Part shown: in pieces, positions 34,921 to 44,561 of the stretch
How the letters are laid out: each line of letters begins with the position of its first letter
How positions within the stretch are numbered: position 1 is the stretch's first letter
Assembly: GCA_963682055.1 (NCBI GenBank)
Contig: OY821749.1
Location: 31,937,631 to 32,001,630 of the forward strand
DNA from: Primula veris
Taxonomy: Eukaryota > Streptophyta > Magnoliopsida > Ericales > Primulaceae
Length of the DNA stretch: 64,000 nucleotides
Direction: 5' to 3'
Position numbers and translations under genes: made by a program
Notes under the pieces: model-generated
The model's input: only the letters and a program-made list of their open reading frames with translations
Databases searched by the model: none
What the model was told of the DNA's origin: nothing

Positions 34921-36640
34921 GTTTTATGATAGTACAATGCAGGGTTTTTTATATTTTAGTCATTTGTACTATCAAACCATTTTCATTAAGTCACTTGTAC
35001 TTTTATTTTTTTTCTTAAGTCAATTGTACTATCAAACTATTTTCATTAAATCACTTCTCCGTCATTTCACTCACAGAAAGTTAAACACGTGACCTGCACG
35101 TGAGCTCTATTTTCACCAATTACATATATTGTTAGTTTTTACTATATCGAAAAGCAATAATGTCAATGACAAGGACTGAAATGGAAATAAACAATTTTAT
35201 TTCACTTTGAAAGGAATATGACTCGATTACAAATTCCTGACTCGTACAGAATTTAAATTGCAATAAATAAATTCCATACAGATTTAATATAAATTATTAA
35301 ACTGTTGGACTGAATTGTAATTGTACGAAACTGTCAGACAGAATAGTATGATTACTAAACTCCTGGACTGTTTCTGTAAATAAAAGAAATTACAGAACTG
35401 AAATATAAATTACAGAATATAAATTACATAACAGAAAAGACTGGAAAGTAAATTACAGAAATGTAAACAGTACTGGAAATGTAAATTACAGAATGTAAAG
35501 GACTGTAAAGTAAATTACATAAAAGTAAACAGTACTGAAATGAAATAAACAGAATGTAAACAAACTGAAATAAAATAAAAGAAGAGGCACTGCAAGCAGT
35601 TTTCCTTAAACAATATTTCCCGAACCACCTTATAGATTTCTGGTTCTCGGGACTTTGTTCCAAAGGTACAACTTCGTCACTGAGTGGCTCGCGTGAAAAC
35701 GGCACCGAACCACAGTTCGAGCTGTTGGTGATGCGATTCTCTCTCTAATATGATGATGTATGCTGTGTGTGTGATTGATGTTGTGTCTGAAATGAGAGGG
35801 GGAATGCTACCTTTTATAGGTTTTTCAGAAACCGCAACCATTTAATTCTGGGAGTTACACCCCCAGAATCCGCCCATTCAATTTCTGAAACTGCAGCACT
35901 CAATCTGCAATTTATTCTCATTGAATGCTGACGTTTCAATTTGCTGAAAACTCTAGGGACTATTTTTGTATTTTATACAAAACTTCCTTTTCAGATTTGA
36001 CCCAAGACCTGAGATATTCCCCAAATACCAAATTCCGCGCCCGTGCCCGCGAAGCGAGACCCGAGCGAGCGCGTGTGTGGTACACACTCATACAATTAAG
36101 TGTATGTGGACATAATAGTTTAACAACTACATGGGTTGAACTTGTATATATATATTGGAAAATTAACTCTTAATTCTCTAGTGTGCGATAACCCTCAATG
36201 ATTTTCCATTTATTCATTCCATTTTCCAGCATTAATGTTTTCCCTTATTTCGAGAACCCAACTTTGAATCCGATTAATATTCACACCCATTCTCCGAATA
36301 GGTCATGCGATATACCGTTACGAAACTCGTCACACGAGCTACTCAAACGCGTTGAGTACGGCATTGACAACTCAGTGTTGTCACATGTAATATCGACTCG
36401 AAGTTGGTCCTGTGACCATTCGGAAACACCCATGTTAAAACATGTTTTTCCAACATATATAACCCTGTTTTGAAAGACAAAAGACTAAAATAATTTTCTC
36501 TCTCAAACTTCATCTTCAACCTCAGTTTCCCGCCTAATATAGATACAACATATATATACACATTGTTAGCCATTAAAGCCACAAACCAGACACTGCAAAC
36601 TCTCTCTCTCACTTAAAAGCTCACTCTCTTAAAAAAAGTT
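34921..36640. other. Unassigned region with GTAAATTACAGAA-type repeats
   Basis: No gene recognised. 35380-35580 is built from interspersed copies of TAAATTACAGAA and GTAAACAGTACTG. A - strand frame at 35424-35705 reads through these repeats and is probably not a gene. 35600-35830 has a more ordinary composition, with a TTTTATAGG box near 35813 that on the - strand would be a TATA box, so this could be part of an unrecognised LTR or promoter. 36200-36480 is likewise unassigned. Confidence 0.5.
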
Positions 36641-36649
36641 CTTTTTCTC

Positions 36650-38568
36650 TGTATCTCATAAATAATAGATGTATGTGTGGTGTCAAACTTGTGATGAAAA
36701 TATCGTGGAGCCATAAAAACCCATGTATGAGATTTTTGTGTTACGTAAAAAAACCCATCCAAATCCATCAACCGCTCTGTCTTAAACCCAAATGGACCCG
36801 TGTGATCGACCCCGTCTACAGGTTCAAAAGGAAACTCTATCCGTGTGTACTTATCATCAACTAGTTTCCTAGCCGGGTCCCAATACGGCTTCGAATCTAC
36901 CTAAAAGGGTAAAAAGATGGAGTCGAATTTGTTGTTGACTTCCGGAATCGCGTAGCACCATGCTGCTAGTACACCGTTGGGTTTTTTGAGTACGTGTCTA
37001 ACTTGTTGGTAGAATGTGGGGAGGTCAAACCAGTGCAGGGCTTGGGCAACTGTTACTAAGTCGAGGGCGGATTGGGTTGTGATAATGGATTCCAGCTCGG
37101 TAGTGGTCATGGTGGGAGGGGTAATTTGATAATTTATGTTTGGGAGTTTGGGTGCGTGGTCGAGTTGCTTCTGGCTTGTATCTGTGGCTATTACCTTCTT
37201 GAAGAACTCAGCTAACTGCAAATACATTTAAATAATCTTCTTCATGCTGTCAAGGACAACAGGAAAAGCTGGTTTCTATTCTTTTTTTTTTTTGAAAACC
37301 TCATAACATTAAGATAAGTCTTTCTCGATGCACGCCCATAAAAGTCAGACAATACATACGAAAGCGAAATCGTAACATTATCTCTCGCAAAAATAGCTAA
37401 GCAATTGGCTGCACCGTTAGTGCATCTCGGTCCCCAAGTAAAACTCCAGTTCTTGCCATCCTTTAAGGTTCTGATATCTTCAATTATGGCATAAATTTCC
37501 CACGGGCTCGACCTCGAGTTTAGAGTGCACATTCTAATCAGATCTTGGTTATCGGATTGGAAAATAACATTTCTCCAGTTCATAGAAACCGCACGCTCAC
37601 AAGCAATGCGGAGTATTAATGCTTCAGCCATTAGCGGGGATGAGGCTATCAAACTACCACACCACATATCAATTAAGGTCCCACTTTCATCACGTATTAT
37701 CAGCCCACCACCTGCCCTCTTCCGTGGCAGCTTTATGGCTGCGTCGGTATTAATTTTAAGATAACCATTGGGTGTTTTGGACCATTTTTCCAAACATCCC
37801 TCGGTAGTAAGTGTATAAGTATCAGCTGTGTCATAGTTAGCCTTCAAAAAGTCATTATAACTCCCCATCGCTAGCCTGATAACCTTTTCCGGAGTCACTT
37901 TTGCACTATTAAAAACAAAATCATTCCTTCCTTTCCATATTTGCCAACTAAGAAAAAAGCTTTATGGTTTCTATTCTATTACTAAGAAAAAAGCTTTAAC
38001 TTTTTGTATGTACAAAGTTTATTGAGTAAAAGATCTTATAATTTCTGTTTAAGCCGGCAATCTAGATTGCTCTGATCTGAACTTTTAAACTTCTTGGACA
38101 CAAGCATACTTTAACAAGGAGATTATTACTTTCAATTTAATTAACATTCAGACCGATCAAAAAGAGAGATAAAATTAAAATATAACCTAGTGTTTGTTTG
38201 GTTGTTTTAGAGATTTTGTTAGAAAAAAATTGGATTCATCTAGCTTAACGCTCGTCGACCAAATTTAGTAGGCAAAAGAAAAAAATACTTGAGCTCAAAA
38301 GCTGTAACCAAACAATGCCCTAGTTCGCATGAGTTTCTTGATTGTTTTAGTAAACAATGAATCATCTTCAATGCTAAAAAGTGTATTATGTAATGCGCAA
38401 CGGCCCATAACAGCTTATGTGTTTAGCAGCTTGGCCGCTACCTGTTCCAACATCCCAAACAAGGTCATGATCTGTGGTCTTTGACGTAATGAACCGGAAA
38501 AGCTCGTCCGGGTAACTTGGTCGAGCTGTGACATAATTCTTTGCTTGCTTGTGGAACAAATCCGCCAT
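36650..38568 (-). pseudogene. SAM-dependent methyltransferase (At2g41380-like), broken
   Basis: Exon 1 (38568 down to about 38415) encodes MADLFHKQAKNYVTARPSYP and motif I of class I methyltransferases, WDVGTGSGQAAK. Exon 2 starts after TTTGCAG at 37215 and runs LAEFFKKVIATDTSQKQLDH, then ALDLVTVAQALHWFDLP. A TAG at 36901-36903 interrupts the frame; beyond it VDSKPYWDPARK, DDKYTRIEFPFEPVDG and DHTGPFGF still follow in frame, then similarity fades near 36730. The region after exon 1 has no usable GT donor in phase, and a LINE tail lies in the intron. The protein family is known by structure (DDB_G0268948-like) but its plant substrate is not. This copy is probably inactive. Confidence 0.8.
37285..37945 (-). 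mobile_element. 5'-truncated LINE with RNase H domain, copy 2
   Basis: Nearly identical to 31484-32150, with the same RNase H motifs and tail. Here GGTTTCTATTC with a preceding AAAAGCT occurs both beside the poly-T (37263-37280) and just past the other end (37954-37976), which looks like a target-site duplication of a LINE inserted in the methyltransferase intron. This is therefore probably the original site. Confidence 0.8.
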
Positions 38569-39085
38569 ATCCCTCTCCCTCTCTCTTGATTCGACAAATT
38601 AATTTGGAGATGTTTTATTCCTATTTATAAAAGAGATTGAGATGATTATATATACTGGAGAGCACCAATATATAGGAGCTTTATGTGACAAATATTAAGA
38701 AAGCGATTTTGAAGAAAAGGAAAAAGCTATTGGAAGATAGTCTTCTAGCTTTTGGCTTTGTTAGTAAAGTGAACAAATTTGTAACTCCCTTGAAAATGAG
38801 CATATGGCAAACCCTTGAAAGCGTTATTTAGTTTCTTATATTTATTGTTTTTGTCTCCTTAATGTTGTTAATTGTTGGTTAGTTTTTTTTCTTGTAAATT
38901 AACCGTGTGTATCATATTCAAGTTTTTTTTTCCGGTATTTAAGGTAAGCGTGATGAACAAGCTAAGACTTTTGTGTTTATTAAGGTATCAAATACTCTCT
39001 CTATAATTTTTACCTCTTCTGTGTTTTTTTTAGTAAGTTCTGTTCGTTACTAGAAAATTGGAGTAATTCTGTGAATCGGGAATTG
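38569..39085. other. Upstream region of the broken methyltransferase
   Basis: Unique among the units (absent from unit B between 32613 and 32614). It should contain the old methyltransferase promoter; on the - strand a CTATTTATAAAAG stretch near 38621-38633 (+) could serve as a TATA region. No coding frame. Confidence 0.5.
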
Positions 39086-39820
39086 TTTATTGATATTGGT
39101 TGGCATGTCGTGGTTAGCCCTAAATAATATCTCGAGTTAAGTTCCTGAGGATTTATATCCGTTGTGATTCTATACAATGCCGGATTTTTAAGAGCACCAT
39201 TGTTTGAGCCTTGAAAAAACTGCAAATATACAAATTAACTTTTGATCAACATATAGTCATCGTCTCCTATCTGCTGCTTGGGTAATGGGTTGATGATAGA
39301 CTGTAAAGCTAGGCGAATGAGTACAAAACGAACATTGGGTGGGTTTCCGTTTTCCTTATTAAAAGTTTTTGCAATTTATTGTAAAACAGTGTCAAATTTC
39401 GAAATAATAGGTGAAAGATGAATTTGAGAGGAGAATGAACAAAACTTAACTGATTATAATAAATAAGCTGTCTAACTGATCAAATTAGCTGTCGAGATTT
39501 GACTTTAGAACCCATCTTGAGATTGCCATTTCATGAATTGGGTAGTAGATATAACAATTACCACTTGACAGGTCATTAATGATCAATCTTGCATAGAAGA
39601 CTAAGCACATGTATTTGTGTAATTTCTTATTGTTGAGTGGGAACATTGAGGGGGAGCTACGACATCACTGGAAATCAACTAGTACTATTGTTTGAGCCTT
39701 GAAAAAACTAGTAAACTTATCTGACACAATTAAGCTAGTTGCTTTAGTAAACTCATATTAGCTGTTGCTCGAGATTTGACTTTAGAATCCATCATGAAAT
39801 TGCCATTTCATGAATTGGGT
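39086..39820 (+). repeat. Unit C: DC1 upstream flank, left of the LTR element
   Basis: Matches 32614-33110 and 19140-19830. It breaks at TTCATGAATTGGGT, the insertion site of the LTR retrotransposon, and the same flank resumes at 52173. Confidence 0.9.
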
Positions 39821-40390
39821 TGATAAAGCCATAACTTTGGTCGGTCGCGTTAGGCTTTTCAACAATAATATAATAGTAAATCAACCGTAAATAATGGACA
39901 CTTCCTGATCTTTATTATTGCTCGGACTATTATCCTTATTCGGAATATTACACTTGCTTGGATTAGTATCTCTTTTTTACAATTGTGCTCGATTTGACTA
40001 TTTGATCTCTCTTCTTAATCTTTCCCTCCTTTTCTTCGGTGCTCGGCTTTATCTCTACTCGGTTTATTTCTTGACGTGATATGCTTTGACTAATTTCTCT
40101 CTTTTTTCAACTTCTCTCTATATTTTTTGGATAGATTTTCTGGTCCATTTCTAGGAGGGGTAGTTGACTATTTATAGGCAATTGCGCCTTCTAGGATATT
40201 GACAAATGTCTTCATCCCAGGGATTTTTCAGACATGGGTCCCCATTTGATTGGGCTTGGGCTTTTGATAGTAACATCTCAATTCCTATGAAAAGTATGAG
40301 ACGACCCATTTAAGCGTTGGATACCCATTTATAAAGTGGGTTGATTATTACCCGAATAGAATATTCGGGTCTAATTTTTATGTTCTATCA
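39821..40390 (-). repeat. 3' LTR of the gypsy element
   Basis: 570 bp, TG...CA, with a probable promoter TATA box (CTATAAATAG on the - strand, 40169-40178). The adjoining 40391-40415 is only weakly purine-rich on the - strand (GAGGAAGTCAGGGAG), so the polypurine tract is poor. Confidence 0.95.
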
Positions 40391-40573
40391 AGTGCTCCCT
40401 GACTTCCTCGGCGTGGTTTCCATGTCGGGGGAGTCATGTTCGGTTTGTCGAGAACGTTACTTAGGTCTTGTTCTTCCCAATACTTCATCGAGAAACGCAA
40501 TAGACTCATGACGGTTCCCAGGGGGGAACATTCAATGTTTCCTATCCTAATATCTTTCTTCGAGGAAAACTCC
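40391..40573. other. Region between 3' LTR and first antisense gene
   Basis: 183 bp rich in CTCGGC/TCGAG words, shared in style with the rest of the element. It holds the presumed upstream promoter sequence of the first mini-gene. Confidence 0.5.
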
Positions 40574-40580
40574 TATAAAG
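40574..40580 (+). promoter_or_regulatory. TATA box of antisense mini-gene 1
   Basis: CTATAAAGG lies 60 bp before ATG 40634, with CTCCATAA-type pyrimidine-rich sequence at the expected start site. Confidence 0.65.
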
Positions 40581-40633
40581 GGGTGTGCTCCCTCCATAAT
40601 TAGGCATTTTACTACTAATTTGCTCGTGACATA

Positions 40634-40954
40634 ATGGCTTCTTCAGGTTCTACTGGTGAGAGCTCCTTTAATTATATTTCATACTTAGAAATGGAAATCA
40701 AGAAATCTCGTACCACGAATAAGAAACTCGTGGCCAAGGTTTCAGATTACAAGAAAAGGCTGTCTGACATGGATTCTGATCATCATGTGACGATGGCCGA
40801 TCGGGACTGGGCTTACGAGCATATAAAGAAGCTCGAAGCTAATCTGGCTAAGCAGAAGGCAGCAAAAAGGGCCTATAAGCTTGCCTTCAAAGAGTTGGAT
40901 GCTCGGTCTAAACCGAGCTCGGATGACGATGAAGAAGGCTCTTCCTCGAAATAG
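40634..40954 (+). CDS. Mini-gene 1: 106-residue coiled-coil protein in the LTR element
   Basis: ATG 40634 to TAG. The protein begins MASSGSTGESS; the middle is a charged coiled coil (ISYLEMEIKKSRTTNKKLVAK onward), followed by KRAYKLAFKELDARSKP and an acidic-serine tail (SSDDDEEGSSSK). No known domain is recognised. It is opposite in strand to the element's integrase. A TATA box lies 60 bp upstream and an AATAAA at 41034-41039, 80 bp after the stop, so it looks like a complete small transcription unit. Mini-gene 2 is its paralogue: both start MAS, share KRAYKLA-x-KE-x2-ARSK and are of near-equal length. The role is unknown; an accessory product of the retrotransposon is one possibility. Confidence 0.75.
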   Translation: MASSGSTGESSFNYISYLEMEIKKSRTTNKKLVAKVSDYKKRLSDMDSDHHVTMADRDWAYEHIKKLEANLAKQKAAKRAYKLAFKELDARSKPSSDDDEEGSSSK

Positions 40955-41200
40955 TTAGTTTTTTGCGGTTTCTGTTGTAATTTCTTTTGAATGGGGAGTC
41001 TTCTCCTCAGTTGTAATTGAAGTTTTTGGAATTAATAAAATATTTCCCTATCCTTGTTCTTTTCTGTTCATCTTCTTGATATCTTTTTGGATGACCTTAA
41101 TTGGGTTTGGAACTGTAGTTAATTTGCCGTAAATGTCTTTGGGAAGTTCAAGAGGTTGTATTTCTTCGAGATGACCTTTGATTTACTCTTTGTTTCTTCT

Positions 41201-41207
41201 TATAAAA
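41201..41207 (+). promoter_or_regulatory. TATA box of antisense mini-gene 2
   Basis: CTTATAAAAGGGGAC lies 57 bp before ATG 41258. An upstream in-frame ATG (41246) is also downstream of this box, but those at 41156 and 41171 lie before it and are unlikely starts. Confidence 0.65.
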
Positions 41208-41257
41208 GGGGACTGTCCCAGTATTCTTTATGCAATTCATTCTTTATGAACGAACAA

Positions 41258-41596
41258 ATGGCTTCTCCTCTTGAAAACTATGGTGACAACCTTCCTGAAT
41301 ACGTTGCTCGTCTGGAAGAGGAAGTTCAGAAGGTGCGTTACCTCGAGAAGAGGGTTGCCCGGCTATCGGTGGAAGCTCGTCGGGCCGTCGAACTAGACGA
41401 GCGATTGGACGCCATGGAGAAGGAGCTTCAGAGGTCTTTGCTCGACAGTATTCGCGCTCGTGCTCGGATCAAAGAGCTCGAGGCCTCCAGAGATAGGCAA
41501 CTTGCTTCCAAGAGGGCTTACAAACTGGCCCTTAAGGAAGTGTATGCTCGGTCGAAAAGGAAGCCGAATGACGAAGCGGGCCCTTCTATGAAATGA
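41258..41596 (+). CDS. Mini-gene 2: about 112-residue coiled-coil protein
   Basis: The frame is open from 41156, but the TATA box at 41201 makes ATG 41246 or 41258 the likely start; 41258 (ACAAATGGCTTCT) parallels mini-gene 1 (ATAATGGCTTCT). The protein is almost wholly heptad-like: NLPEYVARLEEEVQKVRYLE, AVELDERLDAMEKELQRSLL, then KRAYKLALKEVYARSKRKP and a short acidic/Ser end. AATAAA occurs at 41658-41663, 60 bp after the stop. It is a paralogue of mini-gene 1. No enzyme motif is present and the function is unknown. Confidence 0.75.
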   Translation: MASPLENYGDNLPEYVARLEEEVQKVRYLEKRVARLSVEARRAVELDERLDAMEKELQRSLLDSIRARARIKELEASRDRQLASKRAYKLALKEVYARSKRKPNDEAGPSMK

Positions 41597-41663
41597 TTTT
41601 ACTATTTTCATTGTATTTCCTTTTTGTGCTTCTTCGGTAACGAAGCATCAACCAATCAATAAA

Positions 41664-42139
41664 GACTTCTTTTTCTTGTTTATATCTGAATTACTTTCCC
41701 AATGCAATTCATTTTGACTGCGCACGCTTGTGGCCTCATTAATGCTTTTCTTGGGCCTTGCGTTTGTTCTTATCTATTGAACCTTCTTTCTCTTTATATC
41801 TGGGGACCAGTAGGATTTCTTGAGCCTTGTGCATAAGAATCTTATTCACCAGAGTTTTCTTGATCTCTGTGCAAAAGATCTTAGATATTTATTTGAACCT
41901 AATGCTTTTCCCCAAAAATAACGCGTGTTTCAATGCCATAATTACTTGCCTTCTTTAAATATTGGTAAGAATCCAAGCGTTTTGTGAACAGGAGTGGCTT
42001 TTAATTACTCACGCTTTTTAGAGTCTTTTGGGAATTCAAACGTTTTTCTTGAACAGACACCTCTTTTGAGTGCCGTCGCTTCTGAATACCCATTGGCGAA
42101 CGGTTGCGACTCTCAATACCAGCCCTCATCTAATTGATC
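41664..42139. other. Spacer between mini-genes 2 and 3
   Basis: Non-coding. It contains loosely repeated phrases such as TTCTTGAGCC/TTCTTGATCT...GTGCAAAAGATCTTA and AACAGGAGTGGC/AACAGACACCTC, suggesting old internal duplications. No frame is called. Confidence 0.5.
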
Positions 42140-42147
42140 TATAAATA
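42140..42147 (+). promoter_or_regulatory. TATA box of antisense mini-gene 3
   Basis: TCTATAAATACCTG lies 92 bp before ATG 42232. The ATG at 42160 lies only 20 bp from the box and would precede the normal start site. Confidence 0.65.
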
Positions 42148-42231
42148 CCTGCTTACAGCATGGTTACATCCACAATTCTCATCCTATTATTTCCCCCCAT
42201 ATATAGACCCTCATCTTATAATTTCCCTAAG

Positions 42232-42525
42232 ATGTCTGGTACTTTCACCCCACCAACATTAGCTTCGCAAGTCGAGGCTTTTGAAGCCTCTTATAGCCAT
42301 GTACAAAGGCTGTTGAGGGATGCCGAGGAGGAACTGAAGGTGATGCGTTATCACCATACCGAGATGGTTCGGGAATTAACTTGGCTAAGATCCGAACTGG
42401 CTTATAGCCGACGTGCTCGTCAGGCTCTAGTCGAAGAGAATGAGATGCTAAGGGGGAATCCGACACTGAGGGACAGGGATGTCTCTGCCGGGCCCTCTCA
42501 TCGATACCGATCGACTTCCCCCTAA
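42232..42525 (+). CDS. Mini-gene 3: 97-residue coiled-coil protein
   Basis: ATG 42232 gives MSGTFTPPTLASQVEAFEAS, then a coiled coil (RLLRDAEEELKVMRYHHTEM, RQALVEENEMLRG) and a Ser/Arg-rich end (AGPSHRYRSTSP). The start MSG and the general plan recall mini-gene 4. The unit has its own TATA box; no AATAAA was seen soon after the stop. Instead a pyrimidine-rich stretch (42530-42740) and a GATGTAAT repeat tract (42960-43105) follow, which may form its 3' region. No known family. Confidence 0.7.
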   Translation: MSGTFTPPTLASQVEAFEASYSHVQRLLRDAEEELKVMRYHHTEMVRELTWLRSELAYSRRARQALVEENEMLRGNPTLRDRDVSAGPSHRYRSTSP

Positions 42526-42957
42526 CCTTCCCCCTTCTTTCTTCCCTTTTTCTCTGTTTTCCCCCATCTTTTCCCATCTCTTTTCTTTCTATACTCTTTC
42601 AGTCTCTACTTTTTATTCTTTTCTTTTTCCCTTTCTTTTTTGTTTCATTGACGTCCTTTTTATTTGTCTGTTTCCTTCATTTCTTCTTCCTCTGCTCTTT
42701 CTCTTTCTTTTTTCTTCATCTCTTTTTTTTTTTTTTGCACCACTACGATGTTACAATCAACCCTGTGATCCTAAGGGTTTTGCGTTACATCTAGGGTTTT
42801 TGTCATTTTTCTTTTCGACTCTTCTTTCTTATCACTTCGTTCTTTTCTTGCACTCTTCTTCTTTTCCTCTTCTTGCTTTTTACTTTTTCTTTTTGGCGTT
42901 TCCTGCTCACTTGGTCAGCTGATATAGTCGATCTTCTTTGCCTGATCTTCTGTATTA
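42526..42957. other. Pyrimidine-rich tract after mini-gene 3
   Basis: Dominated by CTTTTTC/TTCTTC runs. A 147-codon + frame at 42479-42922 is a by-product of this composition (Phe/Leu/Ser only) and is not called. Confidence 0.7.
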
Positions 42958-43105
42958 GCTCTTCTCGGATGTAATAGGTCTTTATCTCGGATGTAACAGA
43001 TTTTCTTTTCGGATGTAATAGATTTTTATCTCGGATGTAATAGACTTTTATCTCGGATGTAATAGACCTTGATGTAATACTTTTTGATGTAATGAACAAT
43101 GATGT
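42958..43105 (+). repeat. Short tandem repeat with CTCGGATGTAAT core
   Basis: About six irregular copies of TCTCGGATGTAATAGA-x-TTTTA (about 21-22 bp period), then shorter GATGTAAT copies at 43072, 43085 and 43099. TGTAA words resemble plant far-upstream polyadenylation elements, so this may be the 3' end region of mini-gene 3. Confidence 0.8.
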
Positions 43106-43348
43106 ACTCCATCTTTATTAATGAAAAGTATTTTTGCCCCTTTATTTTTGCACTTCTTTTTATACTGCGCCTATGGTTGTTTGTCTGGAAGCTAGATCTT
43201 TGAATATCTCGTCTTTATTTCCTTCTGTATTGTCGTATCAGATGTCAGTAGATGTCCCCATCACTGTCGAACATAGGTGTATGCTCCCTAGTAGGTCAGG
43301 AATATGCTACTCCCTAGTATGTCAGGAATATGCAAGCTATCTCCATTC

Positions 43349-43356
43349 TATAAGTA
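43349..43356 (+). promoter_or_regulatory. TATA box of antisense mini-gene 4
   Basis: TCTATAAGTACTCC lies 102 bp before ATG 43451. It is a less perfect box than those of the neighbours, but its position and context match. Confidence 0.5.
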
Positions 43357-43450
43357 CTCCTCTTTTCTTTGGTAGTTTATCATCCCATTTTTCTTTTTGC
43401 TTCTCTCCCTCAGCCCTTTATTCTCTTCCGTACTATAACAATTTCCCAGA

Positions 43451-43930
43451 ATGTCTGGACCTGTGGTGAGGTATCATGCTCAGATGAAGGGCTTGGACAC
43501 TGAGGTATCTCGGGTCCGCCGTCGGATGGCAAGGCTTGATAAAGAGTATGGCGTTCTGGCCTTGAGCTTGTTCGGCTCTTTTCCCGAAGAGACGGTGAAG
43601 TGGACCGAGATTTCGGCACTGAGTCGCCAGCTCGATCACTTGTTGTTACAGAGAAACCATTTGGCCAACTCCTGGTATGATGCCGAGGAGATATGGGACC
43701 ATTCTCAAGATGAGTTTGACACTTCTCCTCAAGGCCTAGCTAGCATAATGGTAAAGAATGCTCGGCTCGTGGAGCGCGTCGGGGTTCTTACTACGGAAAA
43801 CAACAGGCTCTCCTCGGAGAATGACAATTTGGTCGCCCTGAACGATTCCTACCAAGCTCGGTTGAATTGTTCTGCCCGTTTTGCTTTCTCTCGGTCTGGC
43901 AGTTCGGTTTTTCCATCCATTGATCCTTAG
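43451..43930 (+). CDS. Mini-gene 4: 159-residue coiled-coil protein
   Basis: ATG 43451 (MSGPVVRYHAQMKGLDTEVS) to TAG. Two coiled-coil stretches, about residues 10-75 and 100-140 (ARLVERVGVLTTENNRLSSE), flank an acidic aromatic segment (WYDAEEIWDHSQDEFDTSP). The tail is Ser/Phe-rich. It has its own probable TATA box; no AATAAA within 120 bp of the stop. It shares the MSG start with mini-gene 3 but otherwise aligns poorly. No recognised domain. Confidence 0.7.
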   Translation: MSGPVVRYHAQMKGLDTEVSRVRRRMARLDKEYGVLALSLFGSFPEETVKWTEISALSRQLDHLLLQRNHLANSWYDAEEIWDHSQDEFDTSPQGLASIMVKNARLVERVGVLTTENNRLSSENDNLVALNDSYQARLNCSARFAFSRSGSSVFPSIDP

Positions 43931-44046
43931 ATTGGGCTGTTTTTCTTATGTATTTCCCTTTTTGCAATTTGTGTTTTATTTTCTCGTATCTCATGCCTGT
44001 CTTGTGAACCATTGTAACGCTTCGTACTTTGTGCCTTCTGATTCTC

Positions 44047-44054
44047 TATAAATG
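44047..44054 (+). promoter_or_regulatory. TATA box of antisense mini-gene 5
   Basis: CTCTATAAATGCTCC lies 91 bp before ATG 44138, the same spacing as in mini-gene 3. Confidence 0.65.
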
Positions 44055-44137
44055 CTCCCTGTTGCCTGTATCTCATTACCAATTTCTACCTCTTTCTTGT
44101 TTTATAATTTGCTTCTTCTAACTTGCTTTTGCGTGAG

Positions 44138-44500
44138 ATGGCTCCCATCACTAGGTCTGCCTCCAAAAAGAAAGCCCTTATGGAAGAGGAGCCTACTTTT
44201 TTGCTACCTCGTCCCCCTGGTTTTGGGGAGGAGGATTTGACTCCTCTTCAACTAAAAGAAATTGAGATGTCATGGCTGAAACATGATCTCATGTGTGCTC
44301 GGACTGAAGCGAGGAGGTTTAAACAATATTGGGACGAGGAGGGCACTGCTCGTTTCAAGGCCGAGCAAAAATGCGAGTCTCAGTCTTACGCCTTGAAACA
44401 GGCTGAGATGGCGATTTCTCGTTTGGTTAGGGAGAATGAGCGTCTGGAAGAACTTTTGGCGAAGAGGGATGTTGCTACGGGGGTTAGTTCGAAAAAGTAG
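44138..44500 (+). CDS. Mini-gene 5: 120-residue coiled-coil protein
   Basis: The frame is open from 44123, but ATG 44138 is the first ATG and gives MAPITRSASKKKALMEEEPT: a basic N-terminus, a proline-rich stretch (LPRPPGFGEED), then a coiled coil (QLKEIEMSWLKHDLMCARTE; AEMAISRLVRENERLEELLA) and a short Lys tail. A TATA box lies 91 bp upstream and an AATAAA at 44556-44561, 56 bp after the stop, so the unit looks complete. No known family; the plan resembles the other mini-genes. Confidence 0.75.
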   Translation: MAPITRSASKKKALMEEEPTFLLPRPPGFGEEDLTPLQLKEIEMSWLKHDLMCARTEARRFKQYWDEEGTARFKAEQKCESQSYALKQAEMAISRLVRENERLEELLAKRDVATGVSSKK

Positions 44501-44561
44501 GATGGGTGTATTTTCTTTTTCTGTTGTATTGTTTGTGTTTCCCCCTTTGTGGATGAATAAA

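Noticed and set aside
35424..35705. 93-codon - strand frame
   Set aside because: Mostly translates GTAAATTACAGAA-type repeats; no similarity and no plausible promoter-ORF layout.
42479..42922. 147-codon + frame
   Set aside because: Composition artefact of a pyrimidine-rich tract (Phe, Leu, Ser only); overlaps the end of mini-gene 3 in another frame.
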